Shown here piece after piece: positions 1-11,032 of a stretch of DNA of 64,000 bases. This DNA is from Benincasa hispida (lineage: Eukaryota; Streptophyta; Magnoliopsida; Cucurbitales; Cucurbitaceae). Made by a program: the position numbers and the translations under genes. The notes below the pieces were generated by a model that saw only the letters and a list, made by a program, of their open reading frames with translations, searched no databases and was not told the DNA's origin. Position 1 is the stretch's first letter, and each line of letters opens with the position of its first letter. The stretch covers positions 842,281-906,280 of the forward strand of contig NW_024064153.1 in NCBI RefSeq assembly GCF_009727055.1, read 5' to 3'.

Positions 1-1045
1 TAGAGACACGACAACCATTAATGCATAGTAATGTTTATTATCTTAAATCGCTTGAGTAATCCCAGCTCATTGCACTAACGCATCGCACACCTCTCGATGG
101 TCAGCTGCATGACTATATCTCTATAGTGCATGGTTGTGTCGAGCATAAAATTATGCCCATCTCTAGGAACAATGCGAACTTTGATTTAGTGCATTCCATC
201 TCTTACCTTCTCAGGCAGTTAGACGCGACTATTTAACTTATAGACAAGCAATGCAACATCCTGTCACCAAGCAAAGAGGATTAACTCACTATACTCGCAC
301 AATGCACACCTCTCGGTGGGTTGGTTCATGTGTCCTATCTCTAGGCTACACGATTAAGCATGCAATTGCCTTTGATAAATAAACGCTGAAGATAAACTAT
401 GATAGAGATGAAGATGATGAAGAAGACGACAATGAAGGAATCAAGATTTACATTGATCACAAAATGTCTTAATATCTTAAGCTAAAATGTAATATAATAC
501 AGAGATTAGAAGAGAAATGAAGAACTCTGCGTCAAGGCTGCTAGTGGTGCCATGGATGAATGGTGGAGATGTCTCTCTCGAACTCTATCTTCGGCGAAAG
601 CTCCAGTCGTCACTCGGTCTGGTTTGTGGAGATGAAGAATTCTCACTGAAAATCTCGTTCAAGCTCTCATCTGTGATCACAAACCTCTACCTTGATGCAA
701 AAAATCGGTTGTCTTGAAATGAAGGTCCAAAAGGCTATTTGTAGAGTTTAAACGCCGATAGCTATAATGATTGCGTTATGGCTCACTGATGCTTTTGTCG
801 CAGTATGGGCAATGTCACATCGCCTTATCGTGTTGATACTCCCAAGGTATGCGTCCGAGCTTGATTCAGCTGAAGCATCAACGTGTTCTACTCATCTTGC
901 GATCATCCCTCTATTATGGTTGTCACTCCGTGGCTGCAATTTATTATTGATCACCGCATTCGCTTGATCACTGCAACTTCCATGCGATGGACGCATACAA
1001 TCACCGCAACTTCCATGCGATGGAAACATACGATCACCACAACTA
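1..1045 (-). mobile_element. Truncated gypsy LTR (minus strand)
   Basis: This stretch is the reverse complement of roughly 13930-14964. Shared landmarks are the ends around CATTAATGCATAG, a twice-repeated block containing CATCGCATGGAAGTTGCGG, and the promoter-side segment near 730-760. It is therefore the middle of an Athila/Tat-type LTR in minus orientation. It is cut at the window edge and again near 1045, where a different gypsy LTR begins. The position matching the TATA box of the other copy reads CTACAAATAG on the minus strand, so the promoter looks decayed. The apparent reading frame at 517-717 is only the LTR read backwards. Confidence 0.8.
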
Positions 1046-1695
1046 GACTTGGAAAGGTCAGGTCAAAATCTAGGTTTGGAAGAACCATATTAGAATGCAT
1101 AAACGAGAGATAGGTGCTTAGGAATGAGCATTATTTGTTATTAACGCATCACATGCATCTTAGCGATAAGGTATGATTGTATGTGGTCACCTTGCTTCCA
1201 TGTATTTTGCATCAATGCATAGGACAAGAGTAGAGACTTAGGGATAAACTCTATGGACATTTTGCATTCAACACATGCGTCCTAGACTTAGAAGCATCGC
1301 ATTTACATCGGAAAATGACTTGCTGTGCATGGTTGTAACATGATCGTATAGTTTGACGTATTCTCAAGTAACGCTAGCTAAAGATCTTCTCAACCCGTTC
1401 ATCGCATACTCATTGCATCTATCAACGCAACTATCTTTCTCAAATTTGCAGCCTTTATTTTCTTCTTTTTCATCAACGCAACAACACACCCAACACTTTA
1501 TTTATTTACTTAGTTACCACAAAGTTTTCATAAACATTACCAACGCACTATTTTCACAAGTCCCTGTGTTCGACCCTAGACTTACCAGGAAACTAAGAGG
1601 AATTTACACTTAAATTCCACTGGGGAAACTTGAGTGCACAACGCAATCCATCAACGCATATCATCCGTATTTCCATTCAATAAAATAACGCATCA
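1046..1695 (+). mobile_element. 5' LTR (truncated) of gypsy element A
   Basis: The last 650 bp or so of an LTR. It ends in TAACGCATCA directly before a tRNA-Asp-like primer site. It is homologous to the end of the 3' LTR at 7084-8793 and, more closely, to the reverse solo LTR at 3410-5071, including the shared segment GACTTACCAGGAAA near 1578-1591. The 5' part of the LTR is missing and has been replaced by the unrelated-orientation LTR piece to its left. The element's left TSD is therefore lost. Confidence 0.8.
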
Positions 1696-1701
1696 AGTTT
1701 T

Positions 1702-1719
1702 TGGTGCCATTGCAAGTTA
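1702..1719 (+). other. Primer binding site of gypsy element A
   Basis: TGGTGCCATTGCAAGTTA lies six bases after the LTR end. It is a decayed form of the tRNA-Asp primer site usual in Athila/Tat gypsy elements (consensus TGGCGCCGTTGCCGGGGA). The match in the first half and the position are good; the second half has drifted. Confidence 0.65.
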
Positions 1720-1845
1720 ACGGTATTTTTTTTTATTTCTTTGTAGAACTCTTAATCTTTGGCGAACTACGACCCAAAGATTGAGAGAACATTTCGAAGA
1801 AGACTATGAGACCGCTAACAACAACCACAATCCGATAAAGAAGAG

Positions 1846-3404
1846 ATGGCGGAGCAGCCTGGAGGTGGAGCACCAAATGATAACAATGTCATGGCGAATC
1901 TGATTCTATTGGCAAACGATTGCAATAGACCCATTAGGGACTATGCATCGCCAAACCTCTATGATTTCTCTCCGGGAATCATGAGGCCTGCCCTCAACGG
2001 AAGTAGATTCGAGATGAAACCGGTGATGCTGCAGATGATCCAGACTGCAGGTCAATTCAGAGGAAGGCGTGGCGAGGATCCGCATGTCCACCTCTGAAGT
2101 TTTATTGAAATCTGCAATACTTTTGTGTTCCTGAACATCTCTGCTGAAGAAGTTTGACTAACGTTGTTCCCATTTTCTCTCTATGATCAGGCTAAGAAAT
2201 GGGCTTATTCGCTCAAACCAGGAGAGATTACTTCATGGGAATAGGTAGTGGAGAAATTCATGAAAAAGTATTTTCCACCTACCGAGAACGCAAGTCGAAG
2301 AAAGCTTATTACTAATTTTGAACAAGATATGGACGAATCGCTCAGCGATGCTTGAGCGAGGTTTAAAAGGTTGGTCCGAGATTGTCCGCATAATGGGCTA
2401 CCATACTGCCTTCAAATGGAAATTTTCTATCACGGTTTGAATCCCGCTTCGCAGTCCGCTGCCAATGCGGCAGCCGCTGGTGGTCTGCTTGATAAAACTT
2501 ATGATGAGGCGAAGAATATCCTGGACTGCATCTCCAAGAACCATGAAGACTGGAGGGAGAGTAACCAGAGATTGAGACTCAAAGATTCTGATGGAAATAA
2601 TGGTGCCATTGTTTCTTTACAAAACCAAATGATCGTAATGATGAATTTGATTCAAGGAATGGCGATCAGCAGCCCAACACCGCAAGGTGGGCAAATTAAC
2701 ACAATAAGTCAAAACACCGCAAGGTGTGCGACTTGCGGTGATGGGCATGCGATGGAAGATTGCCCGCAAAATCCACAGTCTGTATATTTTGTAAAGAATA
2801 ATCCCTTTTTAAACACTTACAACCCCGGGTGGAGAAACCACCCTAATTTTGCCTGAAGAATCAACAACAAAATTTTCAATCTGTGGCACAAAAAGAAGGG
2901 ACACAAGGATTCTTTCAAGGCAACAACGTCAACAGAGCAATCAAGTAAGTAGCTCACAACAACCACCATAATCCTCTTCTCTGAAGAGCCTATTGAAGCA
3001 ATATATAGAGAAAAACGAACCAGTGCTTCAAAGCCAGGCTACATCCATTCGCAACCTCAAATTGCAAATGGGCCAGATTGCGAGTGAGCTGAAAAGTATA
3101 CCGCAGGGGGCGTTGCCAAGTTCTACCGAACTTCCACGCAACCCAGGGGGATCAGGTAAGGAGAAATGTCGGGTTGTGACATTGCGCAGTGGAAAGATTA
3201 TGGAAGGAGAAAAGAAAGATCAGAGTAGAACAACTTCCATCGCAACTAAGCCTGAGATTGTGGTAACGCAAGAAGAAGAAAGATAAAATGAAGTAGTGGA
3301 ACCTGAGGTTGCGTCGACCTCAAAGTCAAATGAAACGAGAACTGTGAAAGTTCAGTTACCACCTTTCCCTCAGAGGCTAAGGAAGAAGAAAAACGAAGAG
3401 GTAC
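1846..3404 (+). pseudogene. gypsy gag pseudogene (Athila/Tat type)
   Basis: Gag encodes the capsid-nucleocapsid of the particle. The first segment (ATG at 1846, stop at 2095) carries the N-terminal region ending in a QTAGQFRG-like stretch. After stops, the capsid core continues (FPFSLYDQAKKWAYSL, then FMKKYFPP), followed by a long open segment to 2856 with a zinc knuckle CATCGDGHAMEDC (C-x2-C-x3-H-x4-C). A third open segment at 2993-3286 is the Gag C-terminal linker leading to protease (LPPFPQRLRKK at about 3357-3389). At least five in-frame stops or shifts make it non-functional. Athila-like Gags normally form one frame with pol; here the frame is also cut at 3409 by a solo LTR. Confidence 0.85.
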
Positions 3405-3409
3405 AGTAC
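3405..3409. repeat. Target-site duplication AGTAC (left copy)
   Basis: AGTAC directly precedes the reverse solo LTR. The identical AGTAC at 5072-5076 directly follows it. Five-base duplications are what Ty3/gypsy integrases produce, so this confirms both ends of the inserted LTR. Confidence 0.9.
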
Positions 3410-5071
3410 TGATGCGTTATTTTATGAATGGAAATATGGATGATATGCGTTGGTGGATTGCGTTGTGCACTCAAGTTTCCCAGCGAAATTCAAGTGTAAA
3501 TTCCCCTGAGTTTCCTGGTAAGTCCAGGGTCGAACACAGAAACTTGTGAAAATAGTTACGATGGTAATATTTATGAAAATTTTGTGGTAACCAAGTAAAT
3601 AAATAAGTTTTGGGTGTGTTGTTGCGTTGATGAAAAAGAAGTAAATAAAGTCGGCGGATTTGAGAAAGATAGTTGCGTTGATAGATGCAATGAGTATGCG
3701 ATGAACGGGTTGAGAAGATCGTTAGCTAGCGTTACTCGAGAATGTGTCAAACTTTGCGATTATGTTACAACCATGCACAACAAGTCATTTCCCAATGTAA
3801 ATGCGATGCTTCTAAGTCTAGGACGCATGTGTTGAATGCAAAATGTCCATAGAGCTTATCCCTAAGTCTTTACTCTTGTCCTATGCGTTGATGCAAATGC
3901 ATGAAAGCAAGGTGACTGCATACAATCATACCTTATTTCTAAGATGCATGTGATGCGTTAATAACAAATAGTGCTCATTCCTAAGCGCCTATCTCCCGTT
4001 TATGCGTTCTAATTTGGTTCTTCCAAACCTAGATTCTGACCTGACCTTCCCAAGTCTAGATCCTGTCTTTAGACTACCCTTTTGAGTATCTCTAATAGAT
4101 GAATGAAGCATACATAAACAAGATAATCACAAAGATGAAGATTCCCTCATTATGCTAGCTACTACTTCTCAACCCATTCAACTAATTTAGCTACTCATGC
4201 ATAAATAACAGAGAGTGAACAGATATAGAGAAAGACATTCCATTCTTATAACCGAGTTGAGTGCAAAATGACAATGGAAAGTAAAGGTAGAGAGCCTGGT
4301 GGCAATTCCTTGTTGACCGAGGCTTTTTACATTGAATCTCTATTCTGATCTACAAATGTTCCTGTTTCTGCAGGCATTGACCCTCTCTCTGTTTTGGAGC
4401 TCCAGGTGCTTTCCCAAGCTTACTGGGACGATCTACCGGCACACCTTCTTCCTCGCGTCCGACTTGAAATGAAAGAAAACTATGGACAGAGGCGTGAACT
4501 TGTAAAGTGATGAAGTAATTGACTGCTTAACCCCTTTTCTGAAGAATGCACTTGGTATTTATAGAGTTTCCATGGTGAAAGGCGGCTTCTCTCTCCCGGT
4601 TGTACAGATGGGACAACTTTAATTCCTGACTCATGCGTCGGATAATTGTCACCGATAAAGCTAAATGTACTTCGTGACCTTATCAGCTATCAACTTAATT
4701 TGGATCCAATTGCCGTCAGCTTTCTGTCCCATCGCTCTTAATTGTTCTTTCACCCGGATGTGCCCACCATGTTGCACTGACCAAGTTGCGGTGATTCTTC
4801 TTGGGCGAATGTTTGCGAGCATGATCAACGCAAAGTCTTGTAGTGAAGTTGCGCTCGACCAATGTATTCCTATGATTGTAATCTATGCATTGCGTTAACG
4901 CATTTTCTGCACAAAAATGTAAAGATCAGCTGCTTTAATGTGTTGGACGTATGCGACCACAATATTATAGAATTTATGCTTAATGGATGCAATTTAACAT
5001 ATTTCATCAACGCAATCCAATATTATTTAAGAACTTAGTACTATGATAACATGCATTTTTGCCCGTTATCA
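3410..5071 (-). mobile_element. Solo gypsy LTR inside gypsy gag-pol
   Basis: Read on the minus strand it runs from TGATAACGGGCAAAAATGCA to TAACGCATCA, 1662 bp, with TG...CA ends and perfect AGTAC duplications on both sides. It belongs to the same family as the host element and is closest to the LTR fragment at 1046-1695. A TATA box (CTATAAATACC on the minus strand) lies at about 4554-4565. No internal region remains, so the original element was reduced to one LTR by LTR-LTR recombination after it inserted antisense into the gag-pol frame. Confidence 0.92.
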
Positions 5072-5076
5072 AGTAC

Positions 5077-6950
5077 TAGTGCTTCTTATCTATGCTAAAG
5101 CAATTACATGTTAACATTCCTTTCAGTGAAGCGATTGAGGAAATGTCTGCCTATGCCAAGTTTCTGAAGGACATGGTAACTAAGAAAAGAGGCACTGGAA
5201 AATTTGCCACGGTAGCATTAACATAAAGTTCCAAATCCATTATCCCACTGAAGATGAGCGATCCTGGGAGCTTCATTATTCCTTGCTCCATAGAAGACTC
5301 TATATTGGGCAAGCCTTGTGTGACTTGGGGGCCAACATAAATTTAATGTCGTTGTCAATTTTTAGACAATTAAATGTGGGGCAATTTGTGCCCACATCAG
5401 TGACTCTCTAATTGGCTGACAGATCTTTGGTTCATCTAGAAGGTAAGGTGAAGGATGTGCTGATCATGATTGATAAATTTATTTTGCCAGCTAATTTCAT
5501 CATTTTAGACTATGAGGACGACAAAGATGTGCCCATCATTTTGGGGTGACCTTTCCTATCAATGGGTCGTGCTCAAATTGATGTGCACAAGGGAGAAATC
5601 ACGCTGAGTATAAATGGAGAGAAGCTCAAATTTAATATAATTCGTGCCATGAAATTTCCGGATGAAGATAACCTGCAAGATTCTGATGATGACCTGAATC
5701 TGATTGAAGAAGAAAAGTTTGATGAAAAGTGTGAAGAAGAGGATGCCAACACAACCATAACTACCTGCAATGCGATCGTAGCAAAAAACAAACAAAGAAG
5801 AAGAAATGATCGCAACGCAAGAAGAAGAGACAAAAGAAGAAAGAAAAACAACGCAACCTTCTCTCATGGAACCACCAACACTTGAACTAAAGACCATACC
5901 AACCCATTTGAAGTACACATTTCTAAGATAGAATGAGAAGTTGCCAGTGATAATTTCCTCTGCACTCAACGAAGATCAAGAGAATGCGTTGATGAGCATT
6001 CTCAAGAAACATTTGCGAGCAATTGACTGGATGCTCGCTGACATAAAAGGAATTAGCCTCGCGTACTACATGCACCACAATCATCTTGAGGACGACCACA
6101 AAGCAATAATTGAAAATCAATGCAGACTTAACCCTGCGATGAAGAAGGTCGTCAAAAAGAAGATTATCAAGTGGCTGGATGTGGGCATTATCTATCTCAT
6201 AGCAGATAACACGTGGGTCAATCCCATGCAATGTGTGCCGAAGAAGGGTGGAATGATGGTAGTCCCAAATGAGGACAATGAATCAATGTCGCAAAGAACC
6301 ATCACTAGATGGTGCATATGTATGGACTACAGCAAGTTGAATGCCACAAAGAAAGATCACTTCCCTCTGCCATTCATTGATCAAATGTTGGACAGACTAG
6401 CAGGGAATGATTTTTATTGCTTCTTGGATGGGTATGTCGGATACAATCAAATCATGATAGCTCCTGAAGACCAAGACAAGACCACATTCACCTGCCTATA
6501 TGGGACATTTGCTTTTCATCTCATGCCATTTGGCCTATGCAATACGTCGAGCACGTTCGAGAGGTGCATGATGGTGATCTTTTCAGATTATCTCGAGGAC
6601 TCAGTGGAAATATTTATGGATGACTTCTCCGTATATAGGAACACTTACGAAGTCTGCCTAGCCAATTTGGAGAAAATTCTGAAGAGATGTGAAGAGACGA
6701 ACTTGGTGCTCAACTGGGAAAAATGCCACTTCATGGTGAAATAGGGTATAGTGTTGGGACACAAAATCTCCCAAGAAGGGTTGGAGGTGGACAAAGCCAA
6801 GATTGAAGCAATTGAAAAACTCCCACCTCCAAACAGCATGAAGGCTGTGCGAAGCTTCTTGGGGCACGCTGGATTTTACAGACGACTTGTCAAGGACTTT
6901 TCTAAGATTGCACGACCACTGAGACTTTTTAAGAAGAGACTTGAATAAGA
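5077..6950 (+). pseudogene. gypsy pol: aspartic protease and reverse transcriptase, truncated
   Basis: Pol continues the gag frame across the solo LTR (NIPFSEAIEEMSAYAKFLKD at about 5119-5178). The protease domain, about 5225-5560, has the active-site segment CDLGANINLM (D-L-G-A, usual in this lineage) and ends with LPANFIILDYEDD and a PFLSMGRAQIDVHKG-like stretch. A 267-residue open frame at 5941-6744 carries most of the RT: fingers (WVNPMQCVPKKGGM), CICMDYSKLNATKKDHFPLP, the MPFGLCN motif, and the catalytic FMDDFSVY at about 6613-6636. A TAG at 6742-6744 interrupts before LGHKISQEGLEVDKAKI. The frame stops in the thumb/connection region at about 6946. RNase H and integrase are absent, so the copy cannot move by itself. 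Confidence 0.9.
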
Positions 6951-7083
6951 AACAAGGAAATTTTGGTGTATAGGATTTGAATGAAGTATCCTTTAGAAAT
7001 TTAGGAAAAGAGATTGCGGTTGACTTTCTAAAGAAAATCTTTAGCTTATGCTTGAGGACAAACATTGTTTAAATTTGGGGGTG
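6951..7083 (+). other. 3' untranslated stretch and polypurine tract of gypsy A
   Basis: This short stretch matches, in reverse, the region beside the LTR at 62041-62170. It ends with the polypurine tract AAATTTGGGGGTG at 7071-7083, immediately before the 3' LTR. The pol frame passes straight into it, which marks the deletion point of RNase H and integrase at about 6950. Confidence 0.8.
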
Positions 7084-7590
7084 TGATAACGGGCAGAAAT
7101 GCACGTTATTACAGTGATAAGATATTAAACAATGAAGGTTTGCGTTGATAAAATATGTTAGATTGCGTCCAAAAAGCATTAAGTTCATAACATTGCGGTC
7201 GCATGTGTTCATCGCATAAAAACGTTAGACTTTGGTATTTTTATGCAGAATATACGTTGACGCAAGGCAGAAAGCGCAATCACAAGAAGTCATTGGACGA
7301 GCGCAGCATTACCGCAAGGCCTTACGGTGATTTGTGCTCGCAAACATCTGCTCAAGAGGGATTGCCACATAGAGCCGGTGCAACTTGGTGGGTGCATTTG
7401 ATGAAAAGCATAATTAATCATGTTAGGACAGAAAGTTGATGACGGTCGAATCCGAATTAAGTTGACAAGCCGCTAACGATAACAAGTACACTCAGCTTTT
7501 CGATGACAAATATTCGACGCATCAATCAGAGAATTAAAGCCATCCCATCTGTGCAATCATAGAGAAGAAGCCGTCTTTCACCCTGAAGCT

Positions 7591-7599
7591 CTATAAATA
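7591..7599 (+). promoter_or_regulatory. LTR TATA box
   Basis: CTATAAATA in the U3 part of the gypsy 3' LTR. The same element is conserved at the matching place in the solo LTRs at 4554-4565 (minus strand) and 14206-14214 (a second subfamily). This supports it as the Pol II promoter of the LTR. Confidence 0.6.
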
Positions 7600-8578
7600 C
7601 CGAAGGCAACCTTCAGCAAAGGAGTTCGGATAGTTAGAGAATTTTCCCTTAGAAGAATAGCCTTGTTCTTAGTTTTTCTTTTTATTTTAAGGCGGAGTGA
7701 GAGAAGGGAAGAGATGCTGGAAGATCGCTCAGGGCAACTCGAGAGAGAACCCAGAGGCGTGGAAAAACAGAGAGCAGGCGACTCTCGTTGAGAGCGAGAC
7801 TATCTTTTGAACAGAGTAGAAATGACAGTGTAAAAAGCTTGGGAAGCAAGAGATTGCTACAGGCTCTTATTCTCATCTTGCATATTTTATTTTGTATTTC
7901 AACTCTATATTATATACAATGGAATTTTTATCTATATCTGTTCACTCTTTTGAAAGCATGCATGAGTAGCTAAATTTACCGAATGGGTTGAGAAGAACTA
8001 AGCTAACATGACCTAGGATCTTCATTGCATGCAGTTATCTTGTTTTATGTTTTTCCATCACCCCTTTAGAGCTACTCGAAAGAGAGTCTAAAGAAAGAGC
8101 CTAAGACTTGAGAGATCTAGGTTTGAATCTAGACTCGAGAGAGTAAGATTAGATCTGCATAAGCAAGAGATAGGGACTTAGAGATAAGCTATGTTTGCCA
8201 ACCTGCATCGCATGTACTCTAGAGATAGGTTATGATATTATGTGGTCGCCTTATTTGTGTGTGTTGTCATTTTGTCATCGCATAAATAAGAATAGAGGCT
8301 TATGTGTAGGTCTTATAGACTCATCGCATATATCGCATGCATTCTAGTATTAAAGCTGTAGCATTCGCGTCGAGAGATGGTTTGCTATTGTTATGTGTGT
8401 TGCATGGTCACATAACATGAATGCATCCTAGGAAGTGTTAGCCGAACCCTTTCTCAACCCGTTCACCGCATACTCATCGCATCTTCCGTATTATCAACTC
8501 TTTTTGAAACCCCGCCGCATTCGTTTATTTTATTACCGCAAACAACAACACCAAACAACTATTTGATTTACCAGTTAC

Positions 8579-8643
8579 CGTAAAGTCTTTTGGAAAATTA
8601 TCACCACATATCGTAAAGTCTTTTGGAAAATTATCACCACATA
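8579..8643 (+). repeat. 33-bp tandem duplication in gypsy LTR
   Basis: Two almost perfect copies of a unit beginning CGTAAAGTCTTTTGGAAAAT follow each other (8579-8611 and 8612-8643). The other LTRs of the family have one copy, so this is a private, probably recent, slippage event in this LTR. Confidence 0.85.
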
Positions 8644-8793
8644 CCGTTTTCCTTAGTCCTTGAGTTTAACTCTGGACTTACCAGGAAAATCTGTGGGGTT
8701 TATACTTGGATTCCACTGAGAAAACTTGTTGCTCAATGCATTCCCATCACCGCATTTCATTCTATAATTTCATCTCATAAATATAACGCATCA

Positions 8794-9640
8794 TCCACTT
8801 ACACCCAATAGGTCTTACCCATCAGGTGGATCAATAAGCTCCCAGACATGGTTGAGGTACATAGACTCCATTTCCTGGTTCATGGCCTTAACCCATTCAT
8901 CTTTTTCAACATCCTCCATTGATTTCTTAAAAGACAATGAATCCTCGACCCCATCATTTGTAATGACATTTTGGGCTTCAGTCAAACCCATGTAGCGATC
9001 TGGTGGGTTCATAACCCTCCCACTATGTCAAGGCAGTCTCAACTCTTGAGCTGGTTGACTAGACGTCTCAATCTCAACAACTCTTGTTGATCTGTCGGCC
9101 TATTCAATAACTCTTGTTGAACCCTCAACAGTCTCCGTCTCACTAGAGATCTCACGTAAAACGAGCTTACTTCGTGCCTTATGATCCCTCATGTGATCTT
9201 CTTCCAAGAAGATAGCATTAGTGGAAACAAACACTTTGTTCTTACTTGGATCATAGAAGTATCCTCCTCTCGTTTCCTTGGGGTAGCCCACAAAGAGGTA
9301 AACCTTCGAATGCGGTTCCAACTTCTTTAGGTTAGTCACTAGCACATGTGCTAGATAGCCCCAAATCCTGAAGTGGCGTAAACTACCTTACTGCCTCTCC
9401 ATAACTCAATAAGTGTTTCAGAAACACTTTTCGAGGGAACATTGTTCAGGATATAACATGCAGTCTGCACTACATAACCCCAAAACGAGTCTGGAAGATG
9501 AGTATAACTAAATCCTTGGTAAGAGGAACTGACATGATTAGTAGCACCTGAATCAAGGATCCTGGCAGAATCATCATTCTCTACTAGACATGTCTCCAAG
9601 ACCAATAAATCATATTTATTGTCTTGTCTCCTCTTTTAGA
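8794..9640 (-). pseudogene. Ty1/copia polyprotein fragment with internal deletions
   Basis: Minus-strand reading gives, from right to left: gag end and protease (LETCLVENDDSARILDSGATNHV, active-site DSG at about 9540), then an abrupt switch into the integrase C-terminal region (SFWGYVVQTACYILNNVPSKS). After a frameshift comes the linker (KVYLFVGYPKETRGGYFYDP, 9100-9345). The start of RT follows (EWVKAMNQEMESMYLNHVWEL, 8815-9012). The whole GAG-preIN and integrase catalytic core is missing between protease and the integrase tail. The RT is cut at 8794 by the gypsy LTR insertion. Confidence 0.85.
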
Positions 9641-9762
9641 GAGTAGAGGGATGGAGGTCGTTTGCCACGAAATTCGTTTCACACGATTCTTTCCACTATA
9701 ATAAATCGGTCATTTTTAAAAGCTTTAAACGGAAATACTAACGAGTTGCTGAAAAGAAAAAC

Positions 9763-9967
9763 ACAGACCGATTTAGGTTATCACTGAAGGCATGATCCAC
9801 TCTTATATCACATATACATGCTTAAGTTCACATAAGATAACCAAGAAGCTTTATTTATCGGATATGAGTAAATGTCAGAATTAAATAACACTTATTTTAT
9901 TCATTGAACAATGTGTATCTTTACAAAACAACGAGACTCCAGGAGAATTAGGACACCAATCCCAACA
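9763..9967 (-). repeat. Duplicate copy of copia LTR head
   Basis: About 205 bp, nearly identical to 10538-10742. Both copies read from CAGACCGATTTAGGTTATCA to AATCCCAACA, i.e. the first 205 bp of a copia LTR in reverse. This copy is followed by GTTACAT, which also occurs inside the LTR body, and so joins LTR interior at a short microhomology. The 120 bp to its left (9641-9762) are unassigned. Confidence 0.8.
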
Positions 9968-10742
9968 GTTACATTTGTCTTCTTAAGTACCACTGATCCC
10001 TCTAATGAACATAAGTCATAGTTCTACTATAACCGAGTCTTCTCTTCCAAAGAGAAGTTGTGGCCACTATGTTCAAGCCCCGAAATCAATCCTTAAGGGA
10101 GCAATCTCTCTACTTATCCCTGCTTTGGGAAAGGAGTGAATTCCATCTTGTGGATTGAGTTCCTAGCTTCTAGATCAGACAAGTCCCCAAAAAGGTAGGC
10201 ATGTTGAGTTGGCAATCTGGCCACTCTCACCCATACTAATCAAAGGACCGCCCTCAAAGGCAGAAGTTCCCAAAACACTTAGGATTGAGGTCGTGTCACC
10301 TATGGTCTTTTAGGTGAGATGCAAGTCTCTAGTATCAACGACGTTATATACAAAGTCTAGTCATCTCGTGGTCCAGGTCTTATACAAACTCTTTGTATAG
10401 GATACCCCCGCTCCACGTCTCCACATGAATGGTCAGGATCTACCATCTGTAGTAGTTTACAACACTTGCAAACCTCTACAAAGCGGACCGTATCCGTAGT
10501 GTCACCAGGATCAAGTATCCCACCTTAATCCTTATACTACAGACCGATTTAGGTTATCACTTAAGGCATGATCCACTTGTATATCACATATACATGCTTT
10601 AGTTCACATAAGATAACCAAGGATCTTTGTTTATTGAATATGAGTAAATGCTAGAATTAAATAACACTTATTTTATTCATTGAACAATGTGTATCTTTAC
10701 AAAACAACAAGACTCCGAGAGAATTAGGGTCCAATCCCAACA
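9968..10742 (-). mobile_element. Partial copia LTR (minus strand)
   Basis: Reverse-strand LTR beginning TGTTGGGATTGG at 10742. It runs through the segment shared with other copia LTRs in the window (TTAAGTACCACTGATCC near 9996; cf. 50075-50090 and 48138-48155). Only the first 775 bp are present. Its 5' end abuts a chromovirus pol tail, so the copia element had inserted into that chromovirus. Confidence 0.75.
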
Positions 10743-10812
10743 GAGGGCCCAGTACCCGGAGCTGTTCCAGGAGTAAACTTTCGAGGACGAAATTTCCATA
10801 GGTGGGGAAGAA
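10743..10812 (+). pseudogene. C-terminal tail of chromovirus pol
   Basis: The short reading RAQYPELFQE and the following FEDEIS-like segment, ending just before GGGGAAGAATGTAACACC, match the last residues and 3' junction seen in Tekay/Del-type Ty3/gypsy chromoviruses. Everything upstream has been replaced by the copia LTR. Identification rests on this short stretch and on its position against the LTR. Confidence 0.6.
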
Positions 10813-11032
10813 TGTAACACCCTAAATTTTGTTAGTAATGTAATTTCAGTAACTTCTTTTAATTGAGAGGGTGTTTTTGGAATTTTGGACTTTAAGTGTA
10901 ATTGTGGGAATTTAATTGTTGACGTTGGAAATTATTTATGTTGGAAATGAATGGTAGGAATTAATTCTTTTTTAAATGAAGGAAATTTAAAGAATTTATG
11001 TGGATTAGGAAAAGAATAAAATAAAATAAAAT

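Larger units (their letters stand above)
7084..8793 (+). mobile_element. 3' LTR of gypsy element A
   Basis: A 1710-bp LTR from TGATAACGGGC to TAACGCATCA. The polypurine tract borders it on the left and a reverse copia fragment on the right, so the gypsy element inserted into that copia copy. It contains a TATA box at 7591-7599 and a local 33-bp tandem duplication at 8579-8643. It differs clearly from the 1046-1695 fragment over the shared 3' part, so the element is old or the two LTRs come from different subfamilies. Confidence 0.88.

Noticed and set aside
517..717. Open frame of 66 codons with a similar frame at 14199-14432 on the minus strand
   Set aside because: Both are the antisense of the same gypsy LTR segment. 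The similarity is explained by LTR homology; no known domain, no independent support.
5559..5969. Minus-strand open frame of 136 codons with hydrophobic segments
   Set aside because: It is the antisense of the protease-RT linker of the gypsy element, whose plus-strand reading is clearly related to known pol proteins.
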